Below are positions 7,558 to 16,883 of a stretch of 42,677 nucleotides of DNA, one piece after another. Each line of letters starts with the position of its first letter. The stretch's first letter is position 1. The translations under genes were made by a program, and so were the position numbers. The notes under the pieces are model-generated. The model ran no database searches, was not told where the DNA came from, and was given only the letters and a program-made list of their open reading frames with translations. Source of the DNA: Motiliproteus sp. GTDB taxonomy: Bacteria > Pseudomonadota > Gammaproteobacteria > Pseudomonadales > Balneatricaceae. Location: positions 1 to 42,677 of the forward strand of contig JAPHRD010000019.1 in NCBI GenBank assembly GCA_026196225.1, given 5' to 3'.

Positions 7558-10500
7558 ATGTCGGGGATGACGCAAATGCTGGAGCAAAAGGATTTACAGG
7601 CAGTAGCTACACACTCAGACTTAGCGACCACAGGCACGCTGGCCAAATGCGCCACCACCTCATGGCCGGCTCTATTGTTTTTCACCTATCTGATACTTTC
7701 GCTGGCCTCCCTGGCTTCAGCAGCCGAGCTGCATTTAACCGACAGCGAAAAAGCCTGGTTGCAGCAACACCCAAAAATTCGCATCGGCGTTGATTCCAGC
7801 TATGCCCCCTACAGCTTTGTTGATGACCAACAAAAGTATCAAGGCATCGCTATGGATTTTGTGGAGGTGCTGTCGAAACAGCTCAATATTGAGATGGAGG
7901 TGGTGCCCGGATTGTCCTGGCCTGAAATTATTGAGGGTGCCAAGAGCCAAGACCTGGATCTGATTCTTACCGCCAGCCACAACAAGCAGAGGGAAGACTT
8001 TCTAAACTTTACCGAAATCTATCTGCCCACCCCCTTGGTTATCATGACTGCCCGTGACAATCAGAGCATTCGCAACGAAGAAGACCTGTCTGGCAAACAT
8101 GTTGCTCTGGTCAAAGGTTACAACGCCTCCAAACGTGTGCTGGAGAAACATCCCGATATCACTCCCGTAGAGGTAGATACTGCATTAGATGGCCTCTGGG
8201 CTGTAGCTACCGGCAAGGCTGATACCTATATCGGCGTTCTGGGAATCAACACCTATCTGGCCAATAAGCAGGGCATCTCAAATCTGAAGGTAGCGGCGAA
8301 ATATGGCAAGGGGCTGAATGGTCAGCGTATCGCCACTCGTAAGGACTGGCCGGAGCTGGCTGCCATTATCGACAAAGCACTGAAAGCCATACCTGGACCT
8401 CAGATAAGGCAGATCTTCGCCAACTGGTTACCGATAACCATCGAAGCGCCGAAGCCCCCCACTGCAAATAAGCCAAAAGCCATCAACCTCACTGAAGCCG
8501 AGAAACAATGGATCGCTGACCACCCTACAATCATGCTTGGCATCGATCCGCAATTTGCCCCCTTTGAATTCATCAACGACCAGGGCCAATATCGGGGCAT
8601 GTGTGCAGACTATGTGGAGCTGCTCAATCGCCGCCTCAACCTGAATATGAAGATCGTACCCAACCAGAGCTGGGCAATGGCGGTATCCCAGGCACGCAGT
8701 GGCGAACTGGATGTCCTTCCTTGCGTTGGCATGACGGAAGGCCGGCAAGCCTATCTGAATTACTCCGATCCCCATTTGGCCTTCCCCCGGGTTATCATCG
8801 GGCGTATCGATGGCCCCAAGGCCACCTCTCTGGAAAAGATTGATAAACTTCGTGTAGCGGTACAGGCCAATAGTTCACATCACGGCTATCTCAGCGACCA
8901 CACCCAGCTCAATCCCCGTCTATATCCCACTGCAGGAGCCGCTTTAGAAGCCGTGTCGCTGGGTGACGCCGACCTCTTTGTCGGTAACGAAGCCGCCTCG
9001 GTTTACTTAATGCAACGGCAGCATCTGAACAACCTGGAAATCCTGGCGCCGGTCTCAAGCGAGAAGCAACGACTGCATTTCGCCATTCGTAAGGACTGGC
9101 CGGAATTGGTGTCGATTATCAACAAGGGTTTGTCATCCCTGTCCAAGAACGAACATGAAGCGATCGAGCAACGCTGGGTCAACATCCACTTCTCCACAAC
9201 GACCGACACAGCTTCCAAAGAGACCGGAAACCTTTATCTTCAGATTGGCCTGCTCACCATTACTTTGGCCTTTATTGCGCTAGTGATATTTCAACTCTGG
9301 AAGCGCACCAGCCAGGATCCCAGCCGCTTTGAGTTTGGTTCGTCCCGGGTACGCTGGATTACCCTGCTAACGGTGGCCTTTTCCATCACCATGGTTGGGA
9401 CTATTGCCGCAGTCATCTTAGAACGGGTTAAAACGCGGATTCTTAGCGATACAGTCGTGACCTTGCAAACCGTTCTCAACGGTACCCAGGAATCGATCAG
9501 CAGTTGGTCCAGACTGCACAAACAATCCTTGCATCACCTCGCCACACGCTCACCGATGATCGCCTTTAGCCAACGTTTACTCGATGACCAGAGCAGTTCG
9601 CCTCTATTAATCCAACAACTACAGGATTACCTTAGCGACGAACTCGCCAACCAATTCCACAAGGGCTATTTTCTGATCGATCTTAACGGCAAGGTACTGA
9701 TCAGTGATCAGCCAGAATCGATCAACAAACCCATTAGCTTTGCCACTCAACGTTATACCATCCAGGAGCTGCAGGCGGGCAAGGACCTGTTTGTCCCTCC
9801 AATTCAGACAACCGCTGAAGGTATCAATTCGCTGCTCTACTTCGCCAGCCCGATTCAAAACTCCCGCGGTGAAACCATCGCCGCGATCGCTCTGGCATTC
9901 AGTCCATCTGGCGAGTTCTCCCGACTCACCCAAACCGGACAGATTGGCCGCAGTGGTGAAACTTATGCCTTCAACCAACAGGGACAGTTACTCAGCCACA
10001 GTCGCTTCCGCCACCACCTGATAGAAACAGGCATAATCCAGCAGGAACAAAGCGACATTCTTCGGGTAACCATAAGAGATCCTGGCCAAAGCCTACTAAC
10101 CGCTCCAACGCCAGTATCGGAGCAATGGCAACTAACCCGTATGGCAAAAAATGCCACGGCAGGATTGAGCGGCCACGACACCGACGGTTACCGTGATTAC
10201 CGCGGTGTTGAGGTCATTGGCGCCTGGCTTTGGAACAGCGCCCTGCATATAGGCTTGGCGACCGAGATCGACATCGAAGAAGCACTGGACTCCTACTATG
10301 CGGCCCGCCAAACCACCTACGCGATACTGGCGCTAACCATCGCCGTATCCCTGTTCGGATCACTCTTTGTACTGTTGATCGGAGAGCGAGCCAATATTGC
10401 CCTCAAACGTGCCCGTGATGAGCTGGAGGAGCGAGTACATTCACGAACCATCGCCCTGTCTGAAAGTGAACGCCGGCTCGGTCTTGCCCTGAAAGGCGGA

Positions 10501-13404
10501 AACCTTGCCTCTTGGGATGAAGACCTAAGCAGTAGTCTGGTCACCGTCAACCAGCGGATGGCGGAGATTCTGGGCCAAGATATTAAGAGCCTGGAAAACC
10601 CGTTGCAAAGCTGGAAGCAGCGACTGCATCCACAGGATCGGGAACGGGTTCTGGCAGCACGTCAACGGTTAATGGAGGATGTCGATCTTACTCAGGAACT
10701 GGAATACCGAATCGTCTCCAAGCAGGGGCGGACCCGATGGATTCTATCGAAACTGGCTGCAGTAGAGTGGGACGATCAACATCGACCAATTCGAATCTCG
10801 GGCACGCTGATGGATATCACCACCCGCAAAGTGATGGAAGAGAAGCTCCGCCAGCTTAACCGCGCCGTGGACCAGAGTCCGGCGACAGTCGTAATTACCG
10901 ATAGCGATGGCCGTATCGAGTACGTTAATCGCAAATTCTCCGAAGTGACCGGTTACAGCGAAGACGAGGTACTGGGCCGTAATCCCAGAATATTCCAGTC
11001 CGGCCAGACTCCCAAAGAGGTCTATAAAGACCTGTGGGATACCATCAAAGCGGGAGGCGAATGGAGTGGCGAACTGCTCAACCGGCGTAAAGACGGCGAA
11101 CTTTATTGGGAGTCGATGCTGATCTCCCCGCTGACCGAAGCTAATGACGAAATCTCTCACTTCGTCGCGATCAAAGAGGACAGTAGCGAACGCCGTGATC
11201 TACTCAACACGGTTCAGGCTGCCAAGGAGCAAGCCGAGCAAGCCAACCGGGCCAAAGGTGATTTCCTGGCTAACATGAGCCACGAGATCCGCACCCCCAT
11301 GAACGCCATTACCGGACTCGCCCATCTGTGTCTGCAAACCGATCTGGAACCTAAACAGCGGGACTACCTGAACAAGCTCAGTCTATCTTCAAAGTCGTTG
11401 CTCGGCATCATTAACGACATTCTCGATTTCTCCAAGATCGAAGCAGGTAAGCTGGAATTGGAGCGAGTCAGTTTTGATCTTGAAGATGTATTTGCCAATG
11501 TCTCTACCATGGTGGCCTACCAAGCCCAGGAGAAGGGCCTTGAGATGGTCTTTTCCCGTCCACCAGAAGTCACCCGCGACCTGGTGGGAGACCCGCTTCG
11601 ACTGGGCCAAATTCTTATCAATCTGGTCAACAACGCGGTCAAGTTTACTGAAAGCGGCGAGATCAATGTCACGGTAGAGGAACTGCAACAACAGGGTAAA
11701 CACACTCAGCTGAGGTTCAGTGTCAGAGATACCGGAATCGGCATGGATCAGGCCCATCAGCAGCAGCTGTTTAAATCGTTCAGCCAGGCGGACTCTTCCA
11801 CCAGTCGGCGCTATGGTGGCACCGGTTTAGGTCTGGCGATCTGCAAACGTCTGGTGAAACTGATGGAGGGCGACATCAGCGTCCAAAGTGCCCAGGGGGA
11901 AGGCAGCACTTTTACCTTTACCCTACCCTTCGCAATTGCAGAAAGTATCCACCCTCAATTATTGCCAGAGAAGAAACTACAGGGACTGCATATTCTGGTG
12001 GTGGACGACAACGCTATGGTTCGACAGTCGCTTTCCGAAATTCTCAAATCATTAACCTTCGAGGTTGATACCGCCTCCAGCGGCGAGGAAGCGATCCAGC
12101 AAATTGCCGAGACCAAGACCCATTTTGACCTAGTGCTGATGGATTGGAATATGCCGGGTATTAATGGCATCGACGCCGCGCGTAAAATTCGCGAACACCC
12201 CGACCTTCCACACCCTCCTACGGTGGTGATGATCACCTCTTACGGTCGCGAAGAACTGATGCAGGAAGCACGCGCCGTTGGCATCAAAGACTTTTTGGTA
12301 AAACCGGTCACCCCCTCGCTATTGTTTGATTCCATCATGAACGTTTTCGGGGCGGACGTTAGCCAAAGCGGCGAGCAGCAAGCCACTATTGCAATCGATC
12401 AAGGGCTCAAGAAGCGTCATGTCTTGTTGGTGGAGGACAACGAATTTAACCAACTGGTCGCCGAAGAGTTACTGGGCAAAGCGGGGATAGCAGTAACCGT
12501 CGTTGGCAATGGCCAGTTGGCTTTGGACTTCCTGGCTCAGAATCAAGTCGACGCGGTACTCATGGACGTGCAGATGCCGGTGATGGATGGTTACGAGGCC
12601 ACCCGACGGATACGGGAACGCCCGCTATTGAAGGAATTACCGATCATCGCCATGACCGCCAGCGCCATGTCTGGAGACCGCGACCGCTGCCTGGAATCCG
12701 GTATGGACGACTACCTGACCAAACCAATTGACCCAGAGATACTTTACCAAACGCTGGCCAATTGGATTGGCGAGCGGCCCACATTAAAACGCCAGCCCAG
12801 CCATCAAATTCCTCAATTGGAGGGGATCGATATCCGTGAAGGATTGCGGCTTACCGGCGGCAACGAATCGGTGTACCGCTCTTTGTTGGGGGTATTCGCC
12901 GACAAGGAGATCGATCGAATCCCTCACCTTCGCCAAGCCCTCAAGCAGGATGATCTAAGTGAGGCTAGACGACACGCTCACAATCTAAAGGGTACCGCCG
13001 GAACCATAGGGGCCAAACAAATACAGCAACAAGCCGACAGCTTGGAGACTATGCTAGTAAATACGGAAGAGGCTGACGCTATCAACGATCAGGTGGACCG
13101 CCTCGAGCTCTTGTTGACTCCGGTTCTTCGCGGGCTACAACGACTTGAGGGTCAACCGACACTACCGGTAGCTACCGAAGCTATCGAAGCTATCGACGTC
13201 AGATCCGAGCTGACAACGCTGCTGGCATTGGTGGCTAAAAGTGATTACGCCTCCCTGGATCAATGCGACACCTTACTGGCAGGAGCCGAGACCAACTTTC
13301 AACCAGCCATCGAAAAGATACGCGCTTTGCTGCAGCACTTTAATTTTGAACAAGCACGACACGAAGTAGAGACGCTAATCGAACACATTAATGAGGGATC
13401 ATAA
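7558..13404 (+). CDS. Giant hybrid histidine kinase with two tandem periplasmic binding domains, a second sensor segment, PAS, kinase, two REC and HPt
   Basis: A 1948-residue BvgS/EvgS-like phosphorelay kinase. In order: signal segment (~35-55); SBP_bac_3 domain 1 (~60-290; HPKIRIGVDSSYAPYSFVDD) and domain 2 (~312-545; HPTIMLGIDPQFAPFEFIND); TM1 (~559-581); a short positively charged loop; TM2 (~600-623); a large periplasmic segment that looks like a double-Cache sensor (~625-918); TM3 (~920-943); two PAS domains (~970-1215); HisKA with SHEIRTP (His1242); HATPase with DTGIGM and GGTGLGLAI; REC1 (Asp1529); REC2 (Asp1670); HPt with AHNLKG (His1808). The chain His-Asp-His is complete. The two binding domains share the phrase RKDWPEL, supporting internal duplication. 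The REC-HD-GYP gene starts 2 nt downstream and is the probable output. In-frame ATGs at 7567 and 7576 are alternative starts. Confidence 0.93.
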   Translation: MSGMTQMLEQKDLQAVATHSDLATTGTLAKCATTSWPALLFFTYLILSLASLASAAELHLTDSEKAWLQQHPKIRIGVDSSYAPYSFVDDQQKYQGIAMDFVEVLSKQLNIEMEVVPGLSWPEIIEGAKSQDLDLILTASHNKQREDFLNFTEIYLPTPLVIMTARDNQSIRNEEDLSGKHVALVKGYNASKRVLEKHPDITPVEVDTALDGLWAVATGKADTYIGVLGINTYLANKQGISNLKVAAKYGKGLNGQRIATRKDWPELAAIIDKALKAIPGPQIRQIFANWLPITIEAPKPPTANKPKAINLTEAEKQWIADHPTIMLGIDPQFAPFEFINDQGQYRGMCADYVELLNRRLNLNMKIVPNQSWAMAVSQARSGELDVLPCVGMTEGRQAYLNYSDPHLAFPRVIIGRIDGPKATSLEKIDKLRVAVQANSSHHGYLSDHTQLNPRLYPTAGAALEAVSLGDADLFVGNEAASVYLMQRQHLNNLEILAPVSSEKQRLHFAIRKDWPELVSIINKGLSSLSKNEHEAIEQRWVNIHFSTTTDTASKETGNLYLQIGLLTITLAFIALVIFQLWKRTSQDPSRFEFGSSRVRWITLLTVAFSITMVGTIAAVILERVKTRILSDTVVTLQTVLNGTQESISSWSRLHKQSLHHLATRSPMIAFSQRLLDDQSSSPLLIQQLQDYLSDELANQFHKGYFLIDLNGKVLISDQPESINKPISFATQRYTIQELQAGKDLFVPPIQTTAEGINSLLYFASPIQNSRGETIAAIALAFSPSGEFSRLTQTGQIGRSGETYAFNQQGQLLSHSRFRHHLIETGIIQQEQSDILRVTIRDPGQSLLTAPTPVSEQWQLTRMAKNATAGLSGHDTDGYRDYRGVEVIGAWLWNSALHIGLATEIDIEEALDSYYAARQTTYAILALTIAVSLFGSLFVLLIGERANIALKRARDELEERVHSRTIALSESERRLGLALKGGNLASWDEDLSSSLVTVNQRMAEILGQDIKSLENPLQSWKQRLHPQDRERVLAARQRLMEDVDLTQELEYRIVSKQGRTRWILSKLAAVEWDDQHRPIRISGTLMDITTRKVMEEKLRQLNRAVDQSPATVVITDSDGRIEYVNRKFSEVTGYSEDEVLGRNPRIFQSGQTPKEVYKDLWDTIKAGGEWSGELLNRRKDGELYWESMLISPLTEANDEISHFVAIKEDSSERRDLLNTVQAAKEQAEQANRAKGDFLANMSHEIRTPMNAITGLAHLCLQTDLEPKQRDYLNKLSLSSKSLLGIINDILDFSKIEAGKLELERVSFDLEDVFANVSTMVAYQAQEKGLEMVFSRPPEVTRDLVGDPLRLGQILINLVNNAVKFTESGEINVTVEELQQQGKHTQLRFSVRDTGIGMDQAHQQQLFKSFSQADSSTSRRYGGTGLGLAICKRLVKLMEGDISVQSAQGEGSTFTFTLPFAIAESIHPQLLPEKKLQGLHILVVDDNAMVRQSLSEILKSLTFEVDTASSGEEAIQQIAETKTHFDLVLMDWNMPGINGIDAARKIREHPDLPHPPTVVMITSYGREELMQEARAVGIKDFLVKPVTPSLLFDSIMNVFGADVSQSGEQQATIAIDQGLKKRHVLLVEDNEFNQLVAEELLGKAGIAVTVVGNGQLALDFLAQNQVDAVLMDVQMPVMDGYEATRRIRERPLLKELPIIAMTASAMSGDRDRCLESGMDDYLTKPIDPEILYQTLANWIGERPTLKRQPSHQIPQLEGIDIREGLRLTGGNESVYRSLLGVFADKEIDRIPHLRQALKQDDLSEARRHAHNLKGTAGTIGAKQIQQQADSLETMLVNTEEADAINDQVDRLELLLTPVLRGLQRLEGQPTLPVATEAIEAIDVRSELTTLLALVAKSDYASLDQCDTLLAGAETNFQPAIEKIRALLQHFNFEQARHEVETLIEHINEGS

Positions 13405-13406
13405 CC

Positions 13407-14450
13407 ATGACTGACAAACCCACCCTTTTGGTTGTTGATGATGAACCGGAAGTCATACAGGCGCTGGCGGGCATTCTTAGCGATGAGTTCAACATCACCA
13501 TTGCAATGGACGGTGCCAAAGCACTCGAGATGGCCTCTAAAGCCCCTCACCCTGACCTCATTTTATTGGATATTCTTCTGCCAGGTCTGGGGGGATTTGA
13601 AGTCTGCCGCCAGCTCAAGGAAAAGCCGGAAACCGGATCGATACCGATCATCTTTATCAGCGTCCTGGATGCCGTAGAAGATGAGAGCTATGGCTTCGAG
13701 ATGGGGGCTGCGGACTATATCACCAAGCCCTTTTCGGCACCGATTGTCCAGGCCCGGGTAAAAACCCACCTGGCGCTCTATGATCAACGCCGGGATCTGG
13801 AAGGCCTGGTCCAGGCTCGAACCTCACAGTTGCGGGACTCCCGCCTGGAGATTATTCGACAGCTGGGGCGGGCTGCAGAATATAAGGACAATGAAACCGG
13901 CTACCACGTCATCCGTATGAGTTTCTACGCTCGTTTGCTGGCACTGAAAGCGGGGCTCAGTGAAGAACAGGCTGAACTGCTATTCAATGCTGCGCCCATG
14001 CATGACGTCGGCAAGATCGGTATTCCCGACTACATTTTGCAAAAACCCGGAAAGCTCAATGCCGAAGAGTGGGCCATTATGCGCCGACATTGCGAGTACG
14101 GTGCCAATATTATTGGTAATAGTGACTCCGACCTGATGCAGCTAGCGCGGGAAGTTGCCATGACCCACCATGAGCGCTGGGACGGCAAAGGCTATCCGAA
14201 GGGCTTGAAGGGTGAAGAGATTCCTATAGTCGGCAGGATCGTAGCGATTTCAGACGTGTTCGACGCTCTGGTAAGCACCCGCCCCTACAAGTCGCCCTGG
14301 CCGGTGGACCAAGCACTGGAATATATCCTGGAACAGAGCGGTAGCCAGTTCGATCCAGAGCTGGGCCCCATACTGGGTGATATTCTACCGGAGGTATTGG
14401 GTATCGCATCTTGCTACCGCGATGACGCCAATGACGGAACCTGTCATTAG
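13407..14450 (+). CDS. Response regulator with HD-GYP c-di-GMP phosphodiesterase domain
   Basis: A 347-residue two-domain protein. The REC domain (1-125) has the acidic pair VVDDEPE, phospho-acceptor D55 (LILLDILLPG) and the conserved lysine in ITKPF. A coiled linker (about 128-150) leads to an HD-GYP domain with HDVGKIGIPDYIL (H199, D200), THHERWDGKGYPKGL (HH 254-255, GYP 262-264) and the tail AISDVFDALVSTRPYK. All key metal-binding residues appear present, so hydrolysis of c-di-GMP is expected, controlled by phosphorylation of D55. It starts 2 nt after the kinase stop, with its SD (GAGGG) inside the kinase gene end, so the pair is one operon and very likely one pathway. Confidence 0.95.
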   Translation: MTDKPTLLVVDDEPEVIQALAGILSDEFNITIAMDGAKALEMASKAPHPDLILLDILLPGLGGFEVCRQLKEKPETGSIPIIFISVLDAVEDESYGFEMGAADYITKPFSAPIVQARVKTHLALYDQRRDLEGLVQARTSQLRDSRLEIIRQLGRAAEYKDNETGYHVIRMSFYARLLALKAGLSEEQAELLFNAAPMHDVGKIGIPDYILQKPGKLNAEEWAIMRRHCEYGANIIGNSDSDLMQLAREVAMTHHERWDGKGYPKGLKGEEIPIVGRIVAISDVFDALVSTRPYKSPWPVDQALEYILEQSGSQFDPELGPILGDILPEVLGIASCYRDDANDGTCH

Positions 14451-14574
14451 TCTAACTGAGGGCTTCAAACACTGATCAGAACACTATCTGAGTATATTTC
14501 CTGCAACTTTGGAAAATACGCCTATACTTATCCGTCACCTCAATCTGTATTCATTTTAACCAGAGGTGAACTCC

Positions 14575-14760
14575 GTGAAAGCAATGCGTCGTCGCACCCT
14601 ACCGAAGCCACCCCCGGCTCGGGAAACCCACGACTCGATCCGTCAACAAACTGAAGACTATCTCCGCCACGGTGGCAGTATAACCATCGTGCCTCAGGGG
14701 CAAACAGGGGTACCGAAGATCGCAGGCCCCTGCCAGCAGATACGAAAACTACGACACTGA
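14575..14760 (+). CDS. Small basic protein with a SutA-like motif
   Basis: A 61-residue protein from a GTG start with CAGAGG seven bases ahead; an in-frame GTG at 14566 would add three residues but overlaps that SD. The N-terminus is basic and proline-rich (MRRRTLPKPPPA). The rest carries a pattern of charged helix, aromatic, then RHGGSITIVPQG. This R-x-x-TEDYL-x-x-GG-x-I pattern resembles the C-terminal part of SutA, the RNA-polymerase-binding regulator of slow-growing Pseudomonas, and other small gammaproteobacterial proteins of the same kind. The likeness is by eye and covers a short stretch, so RNA-polymerase binding is only a suggestion. It is a single gene with no neighbour within 200 nt downstream. 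Confidence 0.6.
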   Translation: MKAMRRRTLPKPPPARETHDSIRQQTEDYLRHGGSITIVPQGQTGVPKIAGPCQQIRKLRH

Positions 14761-14977
14761 ACGTCAGTCATCTCACGAGCGGCTGTAACTATCAGATCGT
14801 CCTTCGGTCCATCACGCACCCTTGCTCGCAATGATACAGTGCTTGGTGGGTTAGGCTTATCTGTACATTTTTGCACCCTAATGACCAGCAAGCTGTCATA
14901 TGGATTTAACAGCCTCGTCATCCCAACTTCATGATCGCGGCAGATCATAAATAAAATGGTCAGCCTGCAGGTCATGA

Positions 14978-15520
14978 ATGATGATACATGCAAAACCAGA
15001 GGGATTTTTTCAGCGTGTCAGCCACTATGAGCTAGGCATCTGTGAAAAATTCAACAACGCTTGCCAACAACGTTTGACGGTGCGTTTCTTCGCCATCATT
15101 AGCCGCTTAGGTGATGGCATCCTATGGTACCTGTTAATGGTACTTCTACCCTTTGTTTACGGCACAGAAGCGCTGCCCGTATCCTTGGCTATGGGGGTAA
15201 CAGCACTGTTCGGCGTGCTGTTCTACAAACTGCTTAAAACCGGTACTAGCCGTCCACGCCCCTACAAGGTTAATCATCGGATTCGTCTAGGCACAGCACC
15301 TTTGGACCAATTCAGTTTTCCCTCCGGGCATACCCTCCATGCCGTGGCATTCTCGATGATTGCGATTAGCCAATACCCCGAACTGACCTGGCTGCTGACT
15401 CCTTTTGTGGTACTGGTTGCACTGTCCCGTATTGTACTCGGACTGCACTACCCTACGGATGTTTTAGCGGGGGGTTCCCTCGGGGCTATATTGGCGACTG
15501 CTGCTATTCCGCTGATCTAA
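14978..15520 (+). CDS. PAP2-family membrane phosphatase
   Basis: A 180-residue inner-membrane phosphatase of the PAP2 superfamily. The three-part catalytic signature is complete: K87-x6-R94P95 (KTGTSRPRP), PSGH (115-118) and S150R151-x5-H157-x3-D161 (SRIVLGLHYPTD). Hydrophobic helices surround the motifs. Such enzymes dephosphorylate lipid phosphates, e.g. phosphatidate, phosphatidylglycerol phosphate or undecaprenyl diphosphate. A GT4 glycosyltransferase follows 47 nt downstream, so a joint role in glycolipid formation (diacylglycerol released, then glycosylated) is plausible but unproven. The start could also be the next codon (MM). Confidence 0.9.
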   Translation: MMIHAKPEGFFQRVSHYELGICEKFNNACQQRLTVRFFAIISRLGDGILWYLLMVLLPFVYGTEALPVSLAMGVTALFGVLFYKLLKTGTSRPRPYKVNHRIRLGTAPLDQFSFPSGHTLHAVAFSMIAISQYPELTWLLTPFVVLVALSRIVLGLHYPTDVLAGGSLGAILATAAIPLI

Positions 15521-15567
15521 ATAAACCAATTAATTACAATTATCCTAACTCGGCGGGAGCCTCGTTC

Positions 15568-16773
15568 GTGCGCATTTTGATGATCTCCGACGTCTACTTT
15601 CCCCGTATCAACGGCGTATCCACGTCGATTCAAACTTTCCGTAGTGAGCTTCACAATCAGGGCCACGAGGTCACTTTGGTCGTGCCGGCCTACCCTACTG
15701 CAACCAATGATGAATCGGGGATCATCCGCATCCCATCACGGGGCCTGATCAATGATCCCGAAGATCGAATGATGAAGATAGGTGAGGTCTATAAACGGAC
15801 GGATGCGCTTAAAGCAGGAGGCTACGATCTCATTCACATCCAAACCCCATTCGTCGCCCACTATGCAGGGATGAAGCTATCAAAACTGTTAGGAATTCCC
15901 ACCGTAGAGTCCTACCACACCTTTTTTGAAGAGTATCTTTACCACTACGTTCCACTTTTACCCAAATCCTGGATGCGCTACGCCGCTCGCAGTTTCACCC
16001 GCTCCCAATGCAATGACGTCGATGCGGTGGTGGTTCCCTCCATCGCGATGTTAGAAGTATTGCGTGCCTACGGAGTCGATTGCCCTGCCGAGGTAATCCC
16101 TACGGGTATCGATCAATCCTGTTTTACTGAAGGCTGTGGAGACCGCTTCCGCAAGCAGCACGACATCGATTCTCAACGCCCGACCCTGGTGCATGTGGGG
16201 CGGATTGCTCATGAAAAGAATATCGATTTTCTGCTGCAAGTGATCTGCCGACTGAAACAATCACTGCCAAAGATCCTGTTAATCGTCGCGGGCGAAGGAC
16301 CAGCTCTGAAGCATTTAAAACAACTGGGTAGAAAACTCGATATTGAAAAAAACTTGCTTTTTGTCGGCTATCTCGAGCGAAAAAGCGAACTGCCGGATTG
16401 CTACCGTGCCGGCGACGCCTTTGTCTTCGCCTCCCGTACTGAAACCCAGGGACTGGTATTGTTGGAAGCCATGGCGCTGGGGGTTCCGGTAATATCCACT
16501 GCGGTGATGGGGACTCGGGATATCGTCGAACCTCAACGGGGAGCGGTGCATGCCGAGGAGGATGTGGAACAGTTCAGCCAGCAAACCCTGAAACTGCTGG
16601 CCGACCCTCAAAGACGCAAACAGGTAGCATCAGATGCAAAACAATTCGCCGACACCTGGTCGGTCCCCAACCTGACCCGAAAGCTGGCTAATCTTTACAG
16701 CTCACTGTCCCAAAAACATTCGAAACCGTCGCAAAGCAGATTGGACAACTCAGCCGCCGTATCGGAAAAATGA
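15568..16773 (+). CDS. Family 4 glycosyltransferase (GT-B fold)
   Basis: A 401-residue GT4 enzyme. The N-terminal acceptor domain has the typical beginning RILMISDVYFPRINGVSTSI. The C-terminal nucleotide-sugar domain has VHVGRIAHEKNIDFLL, VAGEGPALKHL and the E-x7-E signature in TETQGLVLLEAMALGVPVI. It resembles the subgroup holding alpha-mannosyltransferases and diacylglycerol glucosyltransferases. GTG start with GGGAG ahead. It is a probable operon partner of the PAP2 phosphatase; together they suggest membrane glycolipid synthesis. No lipopolysaccharide or capsule genes are nearby, which argues against a cluster-type surface polysaccharide role. Confidence 0.9.
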   Translation: MRILMISDVYFPRINGVSTSIQTFRSELHNQGHEVTLVVPAYPTATNDESGIIRIPSRGLINDPEDRMMKIGEVYKRTDALKAGGYDLIHIQTPFVAHYAGMKLSKLLGIPTVESYHTFFEEYLYHYVPLLPKSWMRYAARSFTRSQCNDVDAVVVPSIAMLEVLRAYGVDCPAEVIPTGIDQSCFTEGCGDRFRKQHDIDSQRPTLVHVGRIAHEKNIDFLLQVICRLKQSLPKILLIVAGEGPALKHLKQLGRKLDIEKNLLFVGYLERKSELPDCYRAGDAFVFASRTETQGLVLLEAMALGVPVISTAVMGTRDIVEPQRGAVHAEEDVEQFSQQTLKLLADPQRRKQVASDAKQFADTWSVPNLTRKLANLYSSLSQKHSKPSQSRLDNSAAVSEK

Positions 16774-16823
16774 CCATCAACTGATCTAAGGCACATATAT
16801 CGATCCTTCCCCATGCAGACAGC

Positions 16824-16880
16824 TATCCCTTGGTTTATCCTGTCAATGTTGTAAGCGTTAACCATAAAACCTAAGGGATA
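16824..16880 (+). promoter_or_regulatory. Inverted repeat that covers the ribosome binding site of the next gene
   Basis: TATCCCTTGGTTTAT (16824-16838) is nearly complementary to ATAAAACCTAAGGGATA (16864-16880), with two one-base bulges and a 25-nt loop. The right arm contains the AAGGGA Shine-Dalgarno of the ArsC-like gene, whose ATG is at 16884. In RNA this would be a hairpin masking the SD. Confidence 0.5.
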
Positions 16881-16883
16881 AAG

